Shown here: positions 33,739 to 45,500 of the stretch, one piece after another
Position numbering within the stretch: the first letter of the stretch is position 1
How the letters are laid out: each line of letters starts with the position of its first letter
Origin: Cystobasidium ongulense
Taxonomy: Eukaryota; Basidiomycota; Cystobasidiomycetes; Cystobasidiales; Cystobasidiaceae
Direction: 5' to 3'
Assembly (NCBI GenBank): GCA_022835595.1
Contig: BQUP01000001.1
Location: 496,001 to 560,000, forward strand
DNA length: 64,000 nt
Position numbers and translations under genes: made by a program
The notes under the pieces: model-generated
Database searches by the model: none
Seen by the model: the letters and a program-made list of their open reading frames with translations, nothing else
What the model was told of the DNA's origin: nothing

Positions 33739-36700
33739 TATCGTCTGGATGCAGTCGTCGAAAATGCAGGATTGCGCCACTCTCCAGTGTAAGCTTGCAG
33801 GGCGATCAGAGCGAGCGCGGTTTGGCTCTTCTCCTTCTTCTTCCACCTTTTCGAGTGGTAGATGGAACAGAGAGAGAATGAACGAAGAGATGAACGGCAC
33901 CGACGCTCTAACTTGCAGCGATCTCCTCCACTCTGCGAATGAATGGACGATGAAAACCCTGTCGACCACGTCGACGGTGTTTGGATTTCGACCAGGGAGG
34001 GCCTTGAGCTCGAGGGAGGGAGGGAGCGTGGTCGAGGGCCCTCCTTTCAGATGATGGAGCTTGCAAGCGATAGAGAGGAGAGCGTCGACAGGAGAGCGTC
34101 GAGAATGGACGAGGAGCGGGAATGTGGTGCGAGAGCTGCCAGCAATTCAATCCAACTTGAAGATGGTGGTGGAGTCAAGGTGGCGTGAGGTGGACGACGA
34201 GCAATGGACTGAATGGGAATGACCGCAAGCTTGCTTGGTTATCCTCAGCAGCTTGTTCAACAATGCTGCCGCTGCTGTCACCACGTTTGGGCGGGAGGGG
34301 ATGGAGATTGCGAGTGGCGTTGTACAGCCAGCTGGGGAGACGAGCTGCACACAGCAGTCCTACGGCGGGCACTGCTGTGTGTCGATGCAGCAGGACAGGC
34401 CTTGCAGATCGTATGCCTGGCCTTGAAAGGTGTGCGAGCGAGACTGCTGCACAGAAAGGCCGAGGAAGCTGTCAGCCTGGATGACACGAGACATCTTCTA
34501 GTCGGACATGCAGTACACGGATGCACAGCCATGGGACTCGCTTGACACGTGCGGGCCGCCTTTCTCCAGCTTGACTTACTTGATCTGCAGCAGATAGCTA
34601 GGCTATGGCCTTGCTGGCTTTACGTTGGCCGATGCTCTCCTCTAATGTCTATCGATCCTGTATGTATATAGGTACTCCTGTATGATACTGCATGCGTGGG
34701 AGGCGATCGGGGCAGCTTCTGGAAGAGAAAGAAGAGGGAAAGAAGAGGGAAAGAAGAGGGAAAGCAGAGTGAAGAGCCAAGTGACGCTGCGTGCAGCATG
34801 TACTCTGCGCCGCAAGATGGTCGAGCCAAAGACGCTTCCTAGGGCTCTACCACCCCCGACCTTGAATTGCCACCAGCCAATTTATTGCGGGTGAGCAAAG
34901 CCCTGCAACAATCACCGTCGTCGTGTCGTCAAGTGGGGCGTGCGTTTTGTGGCTTCGCTCAAAGGACGGACAGGACGGGGAAGATGTAGATTCTGCTTGA
35001 TGCGCTGCTTTTCGGCTGACTTCCTCGCGCGTCTCGTCTGTTTCGGACGACGCTTGGAGCGTTCTTTCTCGATCGCGCAGTTCGGCGGGCTTTGTCTCTT
35101 TCTTCGGCGAGGTGAGAGGTGTGCGGGTGGACGAGATGAGGCGAAATGAGAACGCTTGGTGGAAAGGTGCGGTAAAGCGTGGTACAGTAGACAAGGCGCC
35201 TGTCTGGATGATGGGCGAACGGGGAAAGAAAGAAGATGGATTGTCGTAATAATAATTTTACGGTATGCGAAGTAAATGAAAGCAAGACAAGGCACCAATA
35301 AATCAGCTGCCGCAGGTAAGTTACATCACATCACTCCTACCCCACTCCCGCAGCCAGCCCAGCCCGTCTCTTGCTTTCGAAACAAAAAAGATAAATTGTG
35401 GTGCTAACTTTTACGGTGATACCGGTATTTTGAGCCATGCGATGGCTCGGCTTTCGGGGAAGTAAGAGGGAGATTTTTGACTTTCCAGCTTTTATTTCCC
35501 TCGCCATGCCCAACTCGGGTAGCGTTCTTCTTACGTGTAAAAAGCCCCACAGCACTTGTCTTGCAATATTCTAATAATCTGAACAACCGTAAATGTGATG
35601 TAGCCGCGACTTTATTGCCATTTGAGTACATATCTCTCTTTCTCCTTATTACTCTTGCGCGTCCTAGAGTTGCGGTCCCGTTTCTCCTGTACGCTTGTCC
35701 CGTCGTGAACTTTTTGGATTTTCCACGCTCCTACGGTACCAAGCCGAACTTTTTTCACTCAGATTAGCGAATTACCGTAGCTATGAATGCCACAGCTCGA
35801 AAAATGGTGGACCCCCCAAATGAGCCACGGTACCGCTACCAATTGAAAACGATAACTAGTGCAGGTCTTTGGGTTCCAAAATGCTACAGTACATAGGTAA
35901 TAAATTACACTACAATCTTCCATTCAATATTCTTGCGGAGCATTCCTCCGAGATCTACCTGCACGCCACATACCTGTACAATAATTGAGATGTGATGTGA
36001 TCTATAATCAGTATGACAGTCGGAATCTCCTAAGCTAGTGCCGCCATACCGGTAGTACGGTAGTTACAGGAGGTGACTGTTCGCTCGCTCACATCGGAAA
36101 CGCTTGTCCTGTCTCTGTTTCTGTTGACGATATTACTTAAATTGGCCTATATATGCTAGTCTTCCTGATCTCTCATCGCACTACAAGCATTGTTTAGCGG
36201 TCGCAGCTCTGAAATACCGAGAAGTAGACTGTGGCAGGATTGTTCCGGCGAGAGACAGAGGGAATCTAGGAGGCGCCCTCATACCTCGTCAGCTGGACCT
36301 GAAGATTCTCATCTCCTACCTGTCTCAGTGAGTCATCTTGGAAAGCTTATTAGGCAAGTAATTGAGGGACAATTAGGGACTGCCGCGGTATAGTCAAACA
36401 CCTGGTGATCTCTAAATGAAAGATACATACCGGTACAGTATTACTCTGGTTGTAGCAGGTACATACCTGTATGATCACGGTCTGTAAATCAAGTAGTAAT
36501 GGTCCAGCCAGCTTATCTGTATGCCCTATCGTAAATTCTGTAGGCACCACCCCTTTGGTACCAAGTTACTTTGTACCTGTAAATAGTAGACAGCCTGCAC
36601 AGTGCCCTGATGAAAGAGGAAATCATTGCCCGGAGCAGGCAATCCAAGTCTAAAGGGAAGTCTTTACAGATTGAAACAAGCTTTCCAATCGAACCGAATT

Positions 36701-38455
36701 GCTTAAGATAAGGAAGGTGGGGCTACTTCAGCAAGTTCCCGCTGTTTGACAATAATTCAGCAGAGCCTGCAAGATTGCAGTTTACTGTTCAGACCAAGCC
36801 GCGCAGCGACCAGATCTGATTTTCTGTTCTTGGCCTGGACGGTGTACATACATGTCTTGACTTGTTTTTTGCCCTTTTTTGCGGAAACTTTCTAGATCTG
36901 CTCGTCGCCTGATCGGCACGTGTGGGGTAACCTTTTGTATGAGAGACACAAAATTGCTAATGATACAAATCGGTCTATTATTACATGATACTTGGCCTTC
37001 TTGCAATAAGAAGCTTTTCGTTCCATGCATATGCTGCTGTTCCAGGCATTGATAGTGATCTGGGAGTCCGTAACTTGCCCTCGATGTCACTGCGACTGGA
37101 CAAAGATCATAATGTGTGAGGCGCCAATCTGCTGCGCAGATCCCCGAGCAGATCACGAAGATGGCTCCGGATCTAGTCCCAGACCATGTGCTAATGTATT
37201 ACTCTGTGCAGCCTGAATTGCGCGCCCATTATGCGGTACGGTACCTGCAATGCTTGCTTTCCGAATCTCAAATATTTCCGAAGTATAGGTGCAGCACCGC
37301 GATAATTCCATAGAAGCAGCTGATAACAGGTTTTAAAGTTCATCGATAGAAAGAACGGCAACACCAGCATGCTCCCATTACTGGTCAAAACAGAGCCCCA
37401 ACAAGTTTCGAATACACCTCTTTGCCACTTTCTGGACGGGTATGAAAGATGAAATTTGAGTATATTGTCCAATATTTGCGAACGAGCAAGAGCGCTGGAC
37501 AAGCTTGAAAGAACCTGCGAGAGTCAGGCAAGGAAGCTTCACTCTGCGTAAACTTTCAGACGAATGGTCCGTTTCTCAGGCTTACAAGAGCAATGTCGCC
37601 GACCCCACCTATAAACACGGAATACTTACGCCAAGCGTTTGATTATTATCTGCCCTTAAGCTTCATAGAAGGTTGCCATGTGAGAGATACCGAGGATCGT
37701 CTCTAATTCTCTGTAAAAGCAAGCGGTCCGAGATCATGATGTGAACACGGCGAGATTCCTTCTTAAGGCTTGCGTTCTAATCGAGCTGTACAGTGACAGC
37801 GAGAGCATCACGCACAACAATGTGGATTGTCGCACGTCAGGATCGCGAGACAGGTCAGGACAGCACTGACTGACATGGCGCAGATCTGGTAGAGGCGGGG
37901 ACGTCCATAGACCATGTACGACATATGAATGTTCCAGTTTGTCCATGCCTAAGGTACGTCTTATTGCGGGCCAGGGCAATGCTTACCAAGTGCAGACCGC
38001 AGGGCAATCAGCGAATTCAGCGGCCTTTCAAGCTCGCCACAGCCTTGCATCGGCATCAGCAGAAAAGGGCTGCATCCGCCGGGTGTCAGGTCAGTTGGCA
38101 GATCTCGAGCTAGCGAAAAAGCATGGGGTTTTGCATTGCTTATCCTCCTCCATTCCTTTCACAGTCTAGCAGATATGCGGACTACTTGCAACAATGTAGA
38201 GAGGGAGTCATAAAGAGAGATTCAAAGCGTAGCGTGGGTGGTGATGAGAAGAGCGCTTGTCTCGGGAGGCGGCATTCTTCTTGCGTCAAAACTGTAACAA
38301 AGGTGCAGCAATGTTTGAAGCGGGGTAGTCGAGAATAGGCTTGCTTTCGTTGAATCTTGCAAGCAAGTTGAGCAAACAAGATAGAGCGAAAACTAGCCCA
38401 GGTTGATGCGAAAATTCGTTGTATTGATGATACATCGTAGGTTTTAGCAAGCTTT
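33739..38455. other. 4.7-kb gene-free region
   Basis: The largest stretch without a supportable gene. It has an 11-bp tandem repeat at 34728-34760 and a cluster of TACCGTA/TACCGGTA motifs between 35259 and 37243. Frames of 60-130 codons occur on both strands but show no domain or convincing splicing. I see no tRNA, transposon ends or terminal inverted repeats. The left part is the cyclin 5' flank, the right part the eL13 3' flank. Confidence 0.4.
34728..34760. repeat. 11-bp tandem repeat, three copies
   Basis: Unit AAAGAAGAGGG, three perfect copies, with degenerate purine-rich edges on both sides. Confidence 0.9.
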
Positions 38456-39244
38456 TTACTTGGCCTTGGCAGCCTCTGCATCGGCCTTTGCCTTTGCTCG
38501 CTTCTCGCGGACACCAACGAGTCGTCCATCGGATCGCTCCTTTCGTAGGGTGGTGAAAGCGTTGAATTCCTTCTCTTCTGAGGTGATAGCACGTGGCTTC
38601 TCGGCTTCGAAGGTAGGTAGGGGGATGACGGAGTTGATGGTTTGTGTGAATTTGGCGTTGAGGTCCTCGCCCTGTGTTTTGCAAAGCAAAAGGTAGAAAA
38701 AAGAGTCAATAAAACATGTTCGACTAGAATATACCAGTGCTTGGGAGCACTAGACTACGCACAGTGCTGTCAGCCTTGCTGGGCTTCTTCGAGTTCTTGG
38801 GGAAGACGACCAAGCGGGCCTTGTATGCCTGGAGACGCTCGACGTTTCTGTTGAATCTCTCCTCGGAGCGAGATCTAGCTCTGTGGTCTACGCAGACACC
38901 AATGGACAGAGCCTCCTTCTTTCTGATTCCTGCAGCCTTTAGCTCCTCGAGGGAGAATCCTCGTCCTTCACGGATCTTCATGTTGTATCGGATGGAAGGG
39001 CATCGGACGGCAGGTCGTAGAAGGCCGGTAGGTCTGTTGCCTAGCTTGGCAGCCTTCTGCAGTCTCGCTGTGCGGCGGGACTTCTTCTGGCCTGGCTGGT
39101 CGAACCATGTCTTCACTCTTCGCTGCCAATCCTTGCGGAAATGGGCGTTTGGTCTGGCATGGGATGGGCTGTCAGCTCCGCTCGTTCGCACGCCGCAGCT
39201 GGTTCCACGGTGACCTACAGGACGTTGTTCTTGCTGAGAGGCAT
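38456..39244 (-). CDS. RPL13: Large-subunit ribosomal protein eL13
   Basis: Three exons: 39219-39244, 38763-39153, 38456-38671 (210 residues, as in other fungi). The protein begins MPLSKNNVLPNAHFRKDW and continues RRVKTWFDQPGQKKSRR, the eL13 signature, then RCPSIRYNMKIREGRGFSLE. The C-terminal helix is rich in Lys and Ala. It binds 25S rRNA in the cytosolic 60S subunit. The first intron falls within codon 9, so exon 1 codes for only eight full residues. Intron-early structure is common in fungal ribosomal protein genes. Confidence 0.96.
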
Positions 39245-39924
39245 GGTGGATGGTCTTGATGGTCAGCGAGTAGAGTACCGTGGTCGCCGTCGAGGTGAAT
39301 CGCTGCCCTCTGTGTCCTCCATCCTGCACGGCGGTCGAATTCCTCGATCACCTCTCGCCCCCCCCGCGCCACCAATTCTGAGCCTTCCCTGGGCGAAGCG
39401 TGGGCAGGAAACCCGCTGCAGAGAAAAAAGCAGCTCCCAAATCCAGAAATTCAAGGTGGGCTGGAGATGCGGAAGGAAATTGGGAAAATCCTGCAGAGGA
39501 AACCTCGAGAAAAACATTACAAAATATCAGCAAGGCATGAAGCAAGGTCTTGCGCCAGCATTTGAAGCATCTGAACGGTTACTGCATATCCTACGTCCTT
39601 GCTTCCACTCGAGACAAAGGCTCTCCGAGATAGCCACACGCTGGCGAAGGATAAGGAGATATGAGCTGAAGAGAGTGAGCATCTGTAATGCACATCCACT
39701 GCAGACCGCAGCACAGGTACAATCACAGGACAACGTCTTGTCGAGTGGGCAGCGTTCCTGTTCTGACAGTGCGTGTAGTCCCAGTCATCGCAATGAACCA
39801 TTTCGAGCAACATGCTAATTGAAATGTTACACCATTCAAAAGAGCTCGAGCCGATGTCACCATCATCTAGACATCAGAGCTCAAAGATTGATGCTTTCTT
39901 GCTAACTCTCCCAAAGTCCGCTGC
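39245..39924. other. 5' flank of eL13 gene
   Basis: Upstream of the minus-strand eL13 start and left of the fossil element. Overlapping frames show no domain. No clear TATA box. Confidence 0.4.
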
Positions 39925-40690
39925 ATGGAAAGATATACACAAACCCTTAATTCCATAACGAGATCTAACAAGCCTAAGGCCAATGTAGCGGCCATTCCAT
40001 TGTTGCTAAGCGGCAGCTACCATGCAGTAGTCGGACATTCAGAGAGATATGGTAGGGATCTACGCTTCGAAGCAGTGGACCACGACAGGCCAGCCGTATC
40101 TGCAGACGCAGTCCTGGACTGGAAGGACACGCAAGCAATTGTATCGCGCAGCAATACGACAGCGCTGCTTGATCTAGATAAGGAGCATGTAGACTACATT
40201 AGCAAAACCAAACTGGCCGGTTTCGCGGTTCAACAACCAACAACGCCCTGAAAACTACTGCCACTCATCTAGCCGCTGTTCGCTGGGTCCTCCAATACAT
40301 TGCTAGTACAAGGGATATCAAGCTCACTCTCGGTGGGTCAACTCCAACTATTGGTTATTGCGACGGTGTTTTGGGTGACGACCGTGACACTGGTCGAAGT
40401 TCTTGCGGCTATGTGTTCACTAATGGTCAAGGCGCCGTTAGCTGGTCAAGCCACTTAAAATCTCTCGTTTGCATGTCAACTTGCCAAGCCCAAATCGTAG
40501 CTACTACTTCTGCCGCGTCCGAAGCTGTCTGGCTTTTCCAACTGCTAGATGCATTTCACATCAACGCTACTCCAACTTCAAGTGTATCTCCACGCACGCT
40601 CAACTCGCAGACGCTTCTACCAAATCAGTACCTGCTCAAATCATGTCGTAGTTCCTCAAACGATGTAGAGACGCTTAAAATCTGCTAAGT
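39925..40690 (+). mobile_element. Fossil Ty1/copia-type LTR retrotransposon fragment
   Basis: The right part matches the RNase H end of copia polyproteins: a GYCDGVLGDDRDTGRS-type stretch, CGYVFTNGQGAVSWSS and SAASEAVWLFQLLD. The left part has a weak Gag-like look (RYTQTLNS, AAIPLLLSG). Most of the internal coding region is missing and the rest is broken in several places, so it is a decayed remnant. No pair of LTRs could be matched; AT-rich sequence to about 40920 may contain a decayed end. Age is probably old, judged from this decay. Confidence 0.7.
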
Positions 40691-41018
40691 CAGACTAGGT
40701 CGCTTAGTTAGACTAGGTCGGACGCAGGGCAACTCCAAGTTAGTGAGAGTGTTGTAACATAGCCTTGAGTTGCCGAAAAGATGCATCTGTATCCCTTCAG
40801 TAATTACCTGACTGGCAATACAACTAACTGCTACTCACAATAGCTCTGTTCCTTTTGTTCGCGAGTCTATTATACTGCTATCTATATATTCAATGTTTTC
40901 TTACTACTTATCTTCTCGTTGTATGGGTGGCGATGTCGATTGTACCGGTGTTTGTCGCCGGTCGTAATTCTGCTCTCGAATACCGCTCGCATTCAGTCAT
41001 GGCGCATCGTCGACAAGC
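40691..41018. other. Flank of fossil element and promoter of next gene
   Basis: AT-rich sequence that may include a decayed element end, then the 5' flank of the gene at 41019. No other feature seen. Confidence 0.35.
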
Positions 41019-42020
41019 ATGGAGCTGAGGAAGCTCATCAAAGCATCTAATACAGCTCTTAAAGCCTTTCAGCAAGGCGTGTCTCTGGTTATTGCCGGTG
41101 TACGGTAAGTTGCATTTGCCACGTGCAACAGTAACTGCGCGGTCTCTCTGCCGAAGCCAGCTTTCTTACTGTTCATTCTGCTTGCAGCCTCGCCTACCTG
41201 GTAGATGTCTGTGCACTCCAGCCCCGCCAGCTTGCCAGTCTACAGCAGCTTTTCAACGACAATGGACCCTCGAAATCGCGAATCTTCTTCTTCCATGAAC
41301 GCGATAGTGAACAGACTTTCGCTATCAATGCTGAACTGCTGACGAGACTGTTCAGCAAGAATGGTCATCATCAGCCCGCAAGGCCAATTGTCTACGTTGA
41401 CGTCGCCTCTGGTCAACCGCGGACAAGCCAGGCCTGGTCAATTGAGCGGATTGCGCAATGCTTGCATCAAGCAGCCGTTTCCTGTCTATCAAGCCAAGGC
41501 ACCGAACTCAAACAGGAGAACAATTGCATCGTCAGTCTGAAAGACTACATGGCTCTCTCTTCTGACAAGATGCCCACTCTTTCGTCGGCCGATTCGAGTG
41601 GATTCATGACCATGCTTGCAGGCATATTGCTGGAGTATCCTTTCGTCTACACAACTAGTCAATCCCCTTCCGCAAGACGTTCAGTGCACCACCTTGACGG
41701 AATACCCTTAGTTTTAGTGAAGTTGCTTCTCATATCTGGCCCTACTGAGTGAGCAAGCTGTCCCAAATCCTTGCAGCCACTCGGCCTACTAATGAATCCA
41801 ATTTAACGTCATCAGATTGTCGCAGACAGTTATACAGTTCAGCGTACCGCTCAACTTCAAAGAAAGCAACGAAGAGCAGTTCACGACCGTCTTACTGGAA
41901 ACGAAGAAGATGTATCAGGACCGTTTGCATCAGTCAGAAGCATTCGCAACACTCCAACCGAAAACACCCGAGCTCGCTTGGGAAGTTAAGACTGTTCTGC
42001 TGGACCAGGTAGCACTCTAG
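41019..42020 (+). CDS. Probable UPF0739 (C1orf74-like) protein
   Basis: Three exons: 41019-41104, 41188-41748, 41816-42020 (283 residues). Both introns have GT..AG ends; the second has a strong TACTAAT branch site. The order of segments resembles the UPF0739/DUF4504 family: an N-terminal helix then LAYLVDVC; a middle GILLEYPFVYTTSQS followed by HHLDGIPLVLVKLLL; then IQFSVPLNFKES; and a C terminus ending in DQVAL. Function of that family is not known. The match is by eye and could be wrong, but the open spliced frame and its composition argue for a real gene. It begins about 330 nt after the fossil retroelement. Confidence 0.55.
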
Positions 42021-42535
42021 GCAATACATATATCCAACCCAGGAAGCTCATGTATTCGCTTATGCTACGCCGCTGGGCCGCAATTGCCTCACAAGGGACT
42101 CAAACATCTGCTTTGGCGCGATACTCTCCCAAGCTCTCCTGCCAGAATAGCTCATGCCTGGATGACACCAGCTCGCTCGCCTCAAGGCCCTTCGCTGCAG
42201 GACGGCGCCCCAGCTGGCTTACAGCTCGGATAGCAGCGTCGAATCTGCCGTTATCAGAAAGGTGCTGTAGAGAGACCGTTTGTTGGAAGTGCAATGGGCC
42301 AGAAAGCGAGAATGCTGAGCGAAGAATACGCTGCACAAGACCTGGCCTGAGTAACGCACCGTCAAGTAATCTAATAAAGGACAACAAGCAGCCAATGTTT
42401 ACCGATGAAATCTAGTCGTAATTGGTGGGGTGTAATCATGAAAAGCGGAAGAATGAGCGTACAACGCGCGGAGCGCTAAATTTCTGATAACTGAAGGATA
42501 TCTCTTGAACACTTTCTCAAACCGTTCGTCGGGCT
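42021..42535. other. Convergent intergenic
   Basis: Between the 3' ends of the UPF0739-like gene (+) and tricalbin (-). Short overlapping frames on both strands look like chance. No other feature. Confidence 0.45.
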
Positions 42536-45500
42536 TCAACTGCTAGGAGTGGTTTCCCGTTTTCTGTGCATTGAAAAACGAGGCTTTGACTTCGTTGACG
42601 AAGGAGAGTCGGGCACGTTACTACCCGATGCCGAAGGCGGGAGAGATCTCGATGTACTAGGTGAAACGGATCCAGCATTACCTGCAGAACTGCCGTTCGC
42701 AGTCCAGGAAAGTGATACCGCAAGAGATTGACCAGCTCCAGTGCTGAGCATGGTGTCCGCCGAATTCTGAGTACCGGGATGAATGAGACTCCACAAGTCA
42801 AGATCCGCTGTTCCTATCGTTCTGTCCTTGCCGAAAGCCTTCCTGACGACAAGTGAAAACGTGAGGTTCATGGCTTCAGGCAACGTTTTGAGGTTGAAAA
42901 TTACATCATTGTGTCCAGTGGCGGCATTCTTGTGTATATGCGGCTTCTCGTGCTGCTTGACTCCGTGATGAAGCTGAACATGTACTTTTTCATCTTGAGG
43001 AACACCTTGAATTTCGGTCACTGTGACTTGGAGTTGACCGAAATCAGGCGAGCCGCCTCCAACGGGAGCATAGGCTATACGTCCATTGACATCGCTGCTT
43101 GGTGTGATCTTCGGTCCGTTGAGGGCACTCCCTCCGTTTGAGATATCTTGGTCACTTGCGTCCTGTGCTTCGTACATAGTGGAGGCAGCCGTGTTGCGCC
43201 GACTTGTTCCGGGTACTACATTTCGAACTCCAGATAATACTCCCTTGCCGACGAATCCAACTCCACCAGCAACAGCACCGACACCCCCGACGGCTAAACG
43301 ACCTCCTTTTCCAACTATCTGAGCTCCGCCTCCGACAACATTTCCCACCCCGCCAACAGCACCTCCAGCGACTGTTCCAACAAACGTACTTGTGGCAGCA
43401 CGAGCTCGTGCCACAAACTAGCAAGGTACGATGAGATCAGCACTTTCGAAGGGACGGAAGACAGGCCGCTCACCTCTGGACGGAACACCAATCGCACTTC
43501 TACGAAACCATGCTCGGTTCCATCGGAAGTGGTAAGCTTAACAGTCTGTTTCGTTGCCTGGAACGGCTCAATGTTGACAAGGTCGAGCCACCCCACTCCA
43601 AGTTTATCGGCCTTGGCCATTCGATCCCAGTCCATGACTAGCGGCAAAACAGCTCAGTGTCTGTCTCTACGAAGCCAAGACGAATACACGACACGCTGCT
43701 CACCTTTGACCCGGCATTTAGCTGCAACTCTCGAAGGGACTAGCATCTCGAAGTGCTGCATTGTTCGTCAGCAGTGCTCAGTTCGCACTTGAATATCAAG
43801 CATGTGACAGTTCAGACTAACCTCGTTCCACTTTGGATTGAGAGTCTTCTTCTGAATTTGGGTTGTAAACACCTTGTCATCGTTGAGGTAGAATTCGCAA
43901 TATGGGTCGCTCTTGCCGTTCCGGTCAGCCGCTCGAAGACCATGACCTTCCAGAACATCCACACGAATGATACCGGTATCTGTGGGGGGATGGTGAAACG
44001 GTCAAGACAGTCAAAGCAGTTCTGGCAGTGCTCCCTGCACCCACTGTTAACCGTTTCCCTCATCTCTAGCTTGATGGGCACCGGAACGTATTTAGCGGAT
44101 ATAGTGACAGTGCTACGATTGCCGCCGTTCGGATCAGTCAACATGAACTCGGCCGGTTTGTCCTAAGGTTTGATGTGTCAGCTCTAACGACGAGTACCCC
44201 ATATCGAATGTTCAAACAAAACTCACCAGGCATTGCTCCAAGAACTCTGACAAGCCGGTACGGAAATCAGCCTGTATATCCTCCCTACTATCTTTATCTG
44301 CTTCATTCAGACGCAATATGATTCTAGAGTATCCAAGTTCACGAACGAACGATTCGCCTACTTCGTCCCATGTCTGATGTACTGATCTTGCAACTTCAGT
44401 CGAATAAGTAGGCCAATAAGCGTCGTCGAAAGCGACTTCCAAACGCGCACCCTTCCTTGCCAGATTGCCAGAGATGATGTTAAAGACAAGTACTCCTGAA
44501 CCGTAGCTCAAAATTTGCTCTCTTGTCATAGACACGCCTTCAGCCTCATTTGCTTCATTGCTATTGACTGCCACGCTGTCTTCTGCTGTGGCACCGGTTT
44601 CGACTGTTGCGAAGCTTGCATTAGATGGTCCATTCTTCCTGTGACCCAGGCTAGACGCTTTTGACTCTCCACCTCGCACACCAGTCGTATTGCTGTTTGT
44701 ATCCGCTACTGCTGTTTTGCCAATTGCCGCTTCGACTCGCATTTGCTGTGCAACTTCGTCCTCATCGCCGGCAACAGTGCCATTCTCATCGTCCTCCCCA
44801 ATGTCGACAGTAGATTCGTTACCGTCTTCGGCCATAAATTTGGCTTTCACTTGCTCCACCGCGTTAGCAGGCTTGTCGAAGACTACACCTTTGATCGGAA
44901 TCGTTGGGTAGAAGATCGCCTCGTAGTATAATGTTCCCTTGCCAATCTTTCCTGCATGATCTGTTGTGAGCTGTGCCGCACGTTCCACCCTTCCAGTCGA
45001 TACAAACGGATGTTCAGCAGAGTCGGTTCCCTTGGCGGCAATGTCTTCTATTTTGAGTCTTGCGACTCCCAGTGAGCGGTCTTTCGAAGTGTGTTGATAG
45101 TCCATAACCTCCATAACCAGCATTTCGTTCAAATTGTGCACGGGTGCATAAACAATCTCATCGAACTCCGGATTGAGATTGTTGTTGTGAACCAATGTCC
45201 GAGCTTGAATGACTCCTTTCCGGACAACCCTGACATAGGGGTCGGATTTGCCTCCGGTAAGAGCTTCGACATTCTTGAGATCCGCAGCTTTCTTCATCCA
45301 GATGCGCACAACACCAATGGGTGGTTTGAAGTCTCTGGTAGAATTGATGGCACCGGCCATTGCTACAGGTCTAAAGTTCGCTGACATGCGGATCTTTCCA
45401 CTCTGAGCACCGCTAAGCGGGAACCAATCTTGTTGTTTAGCATTAGCAGCTAGAATATCGCTTAGCTTGACATTGACGTAGCCTAATGTGGGGTCCGAGA

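Noticed and set aside
40750-40925. Possible 3' LTR beginning TGTTGTAACATAG
   Set aside because: No matching copy on the left side of the fossil element, so an LTR cannot be claimed.
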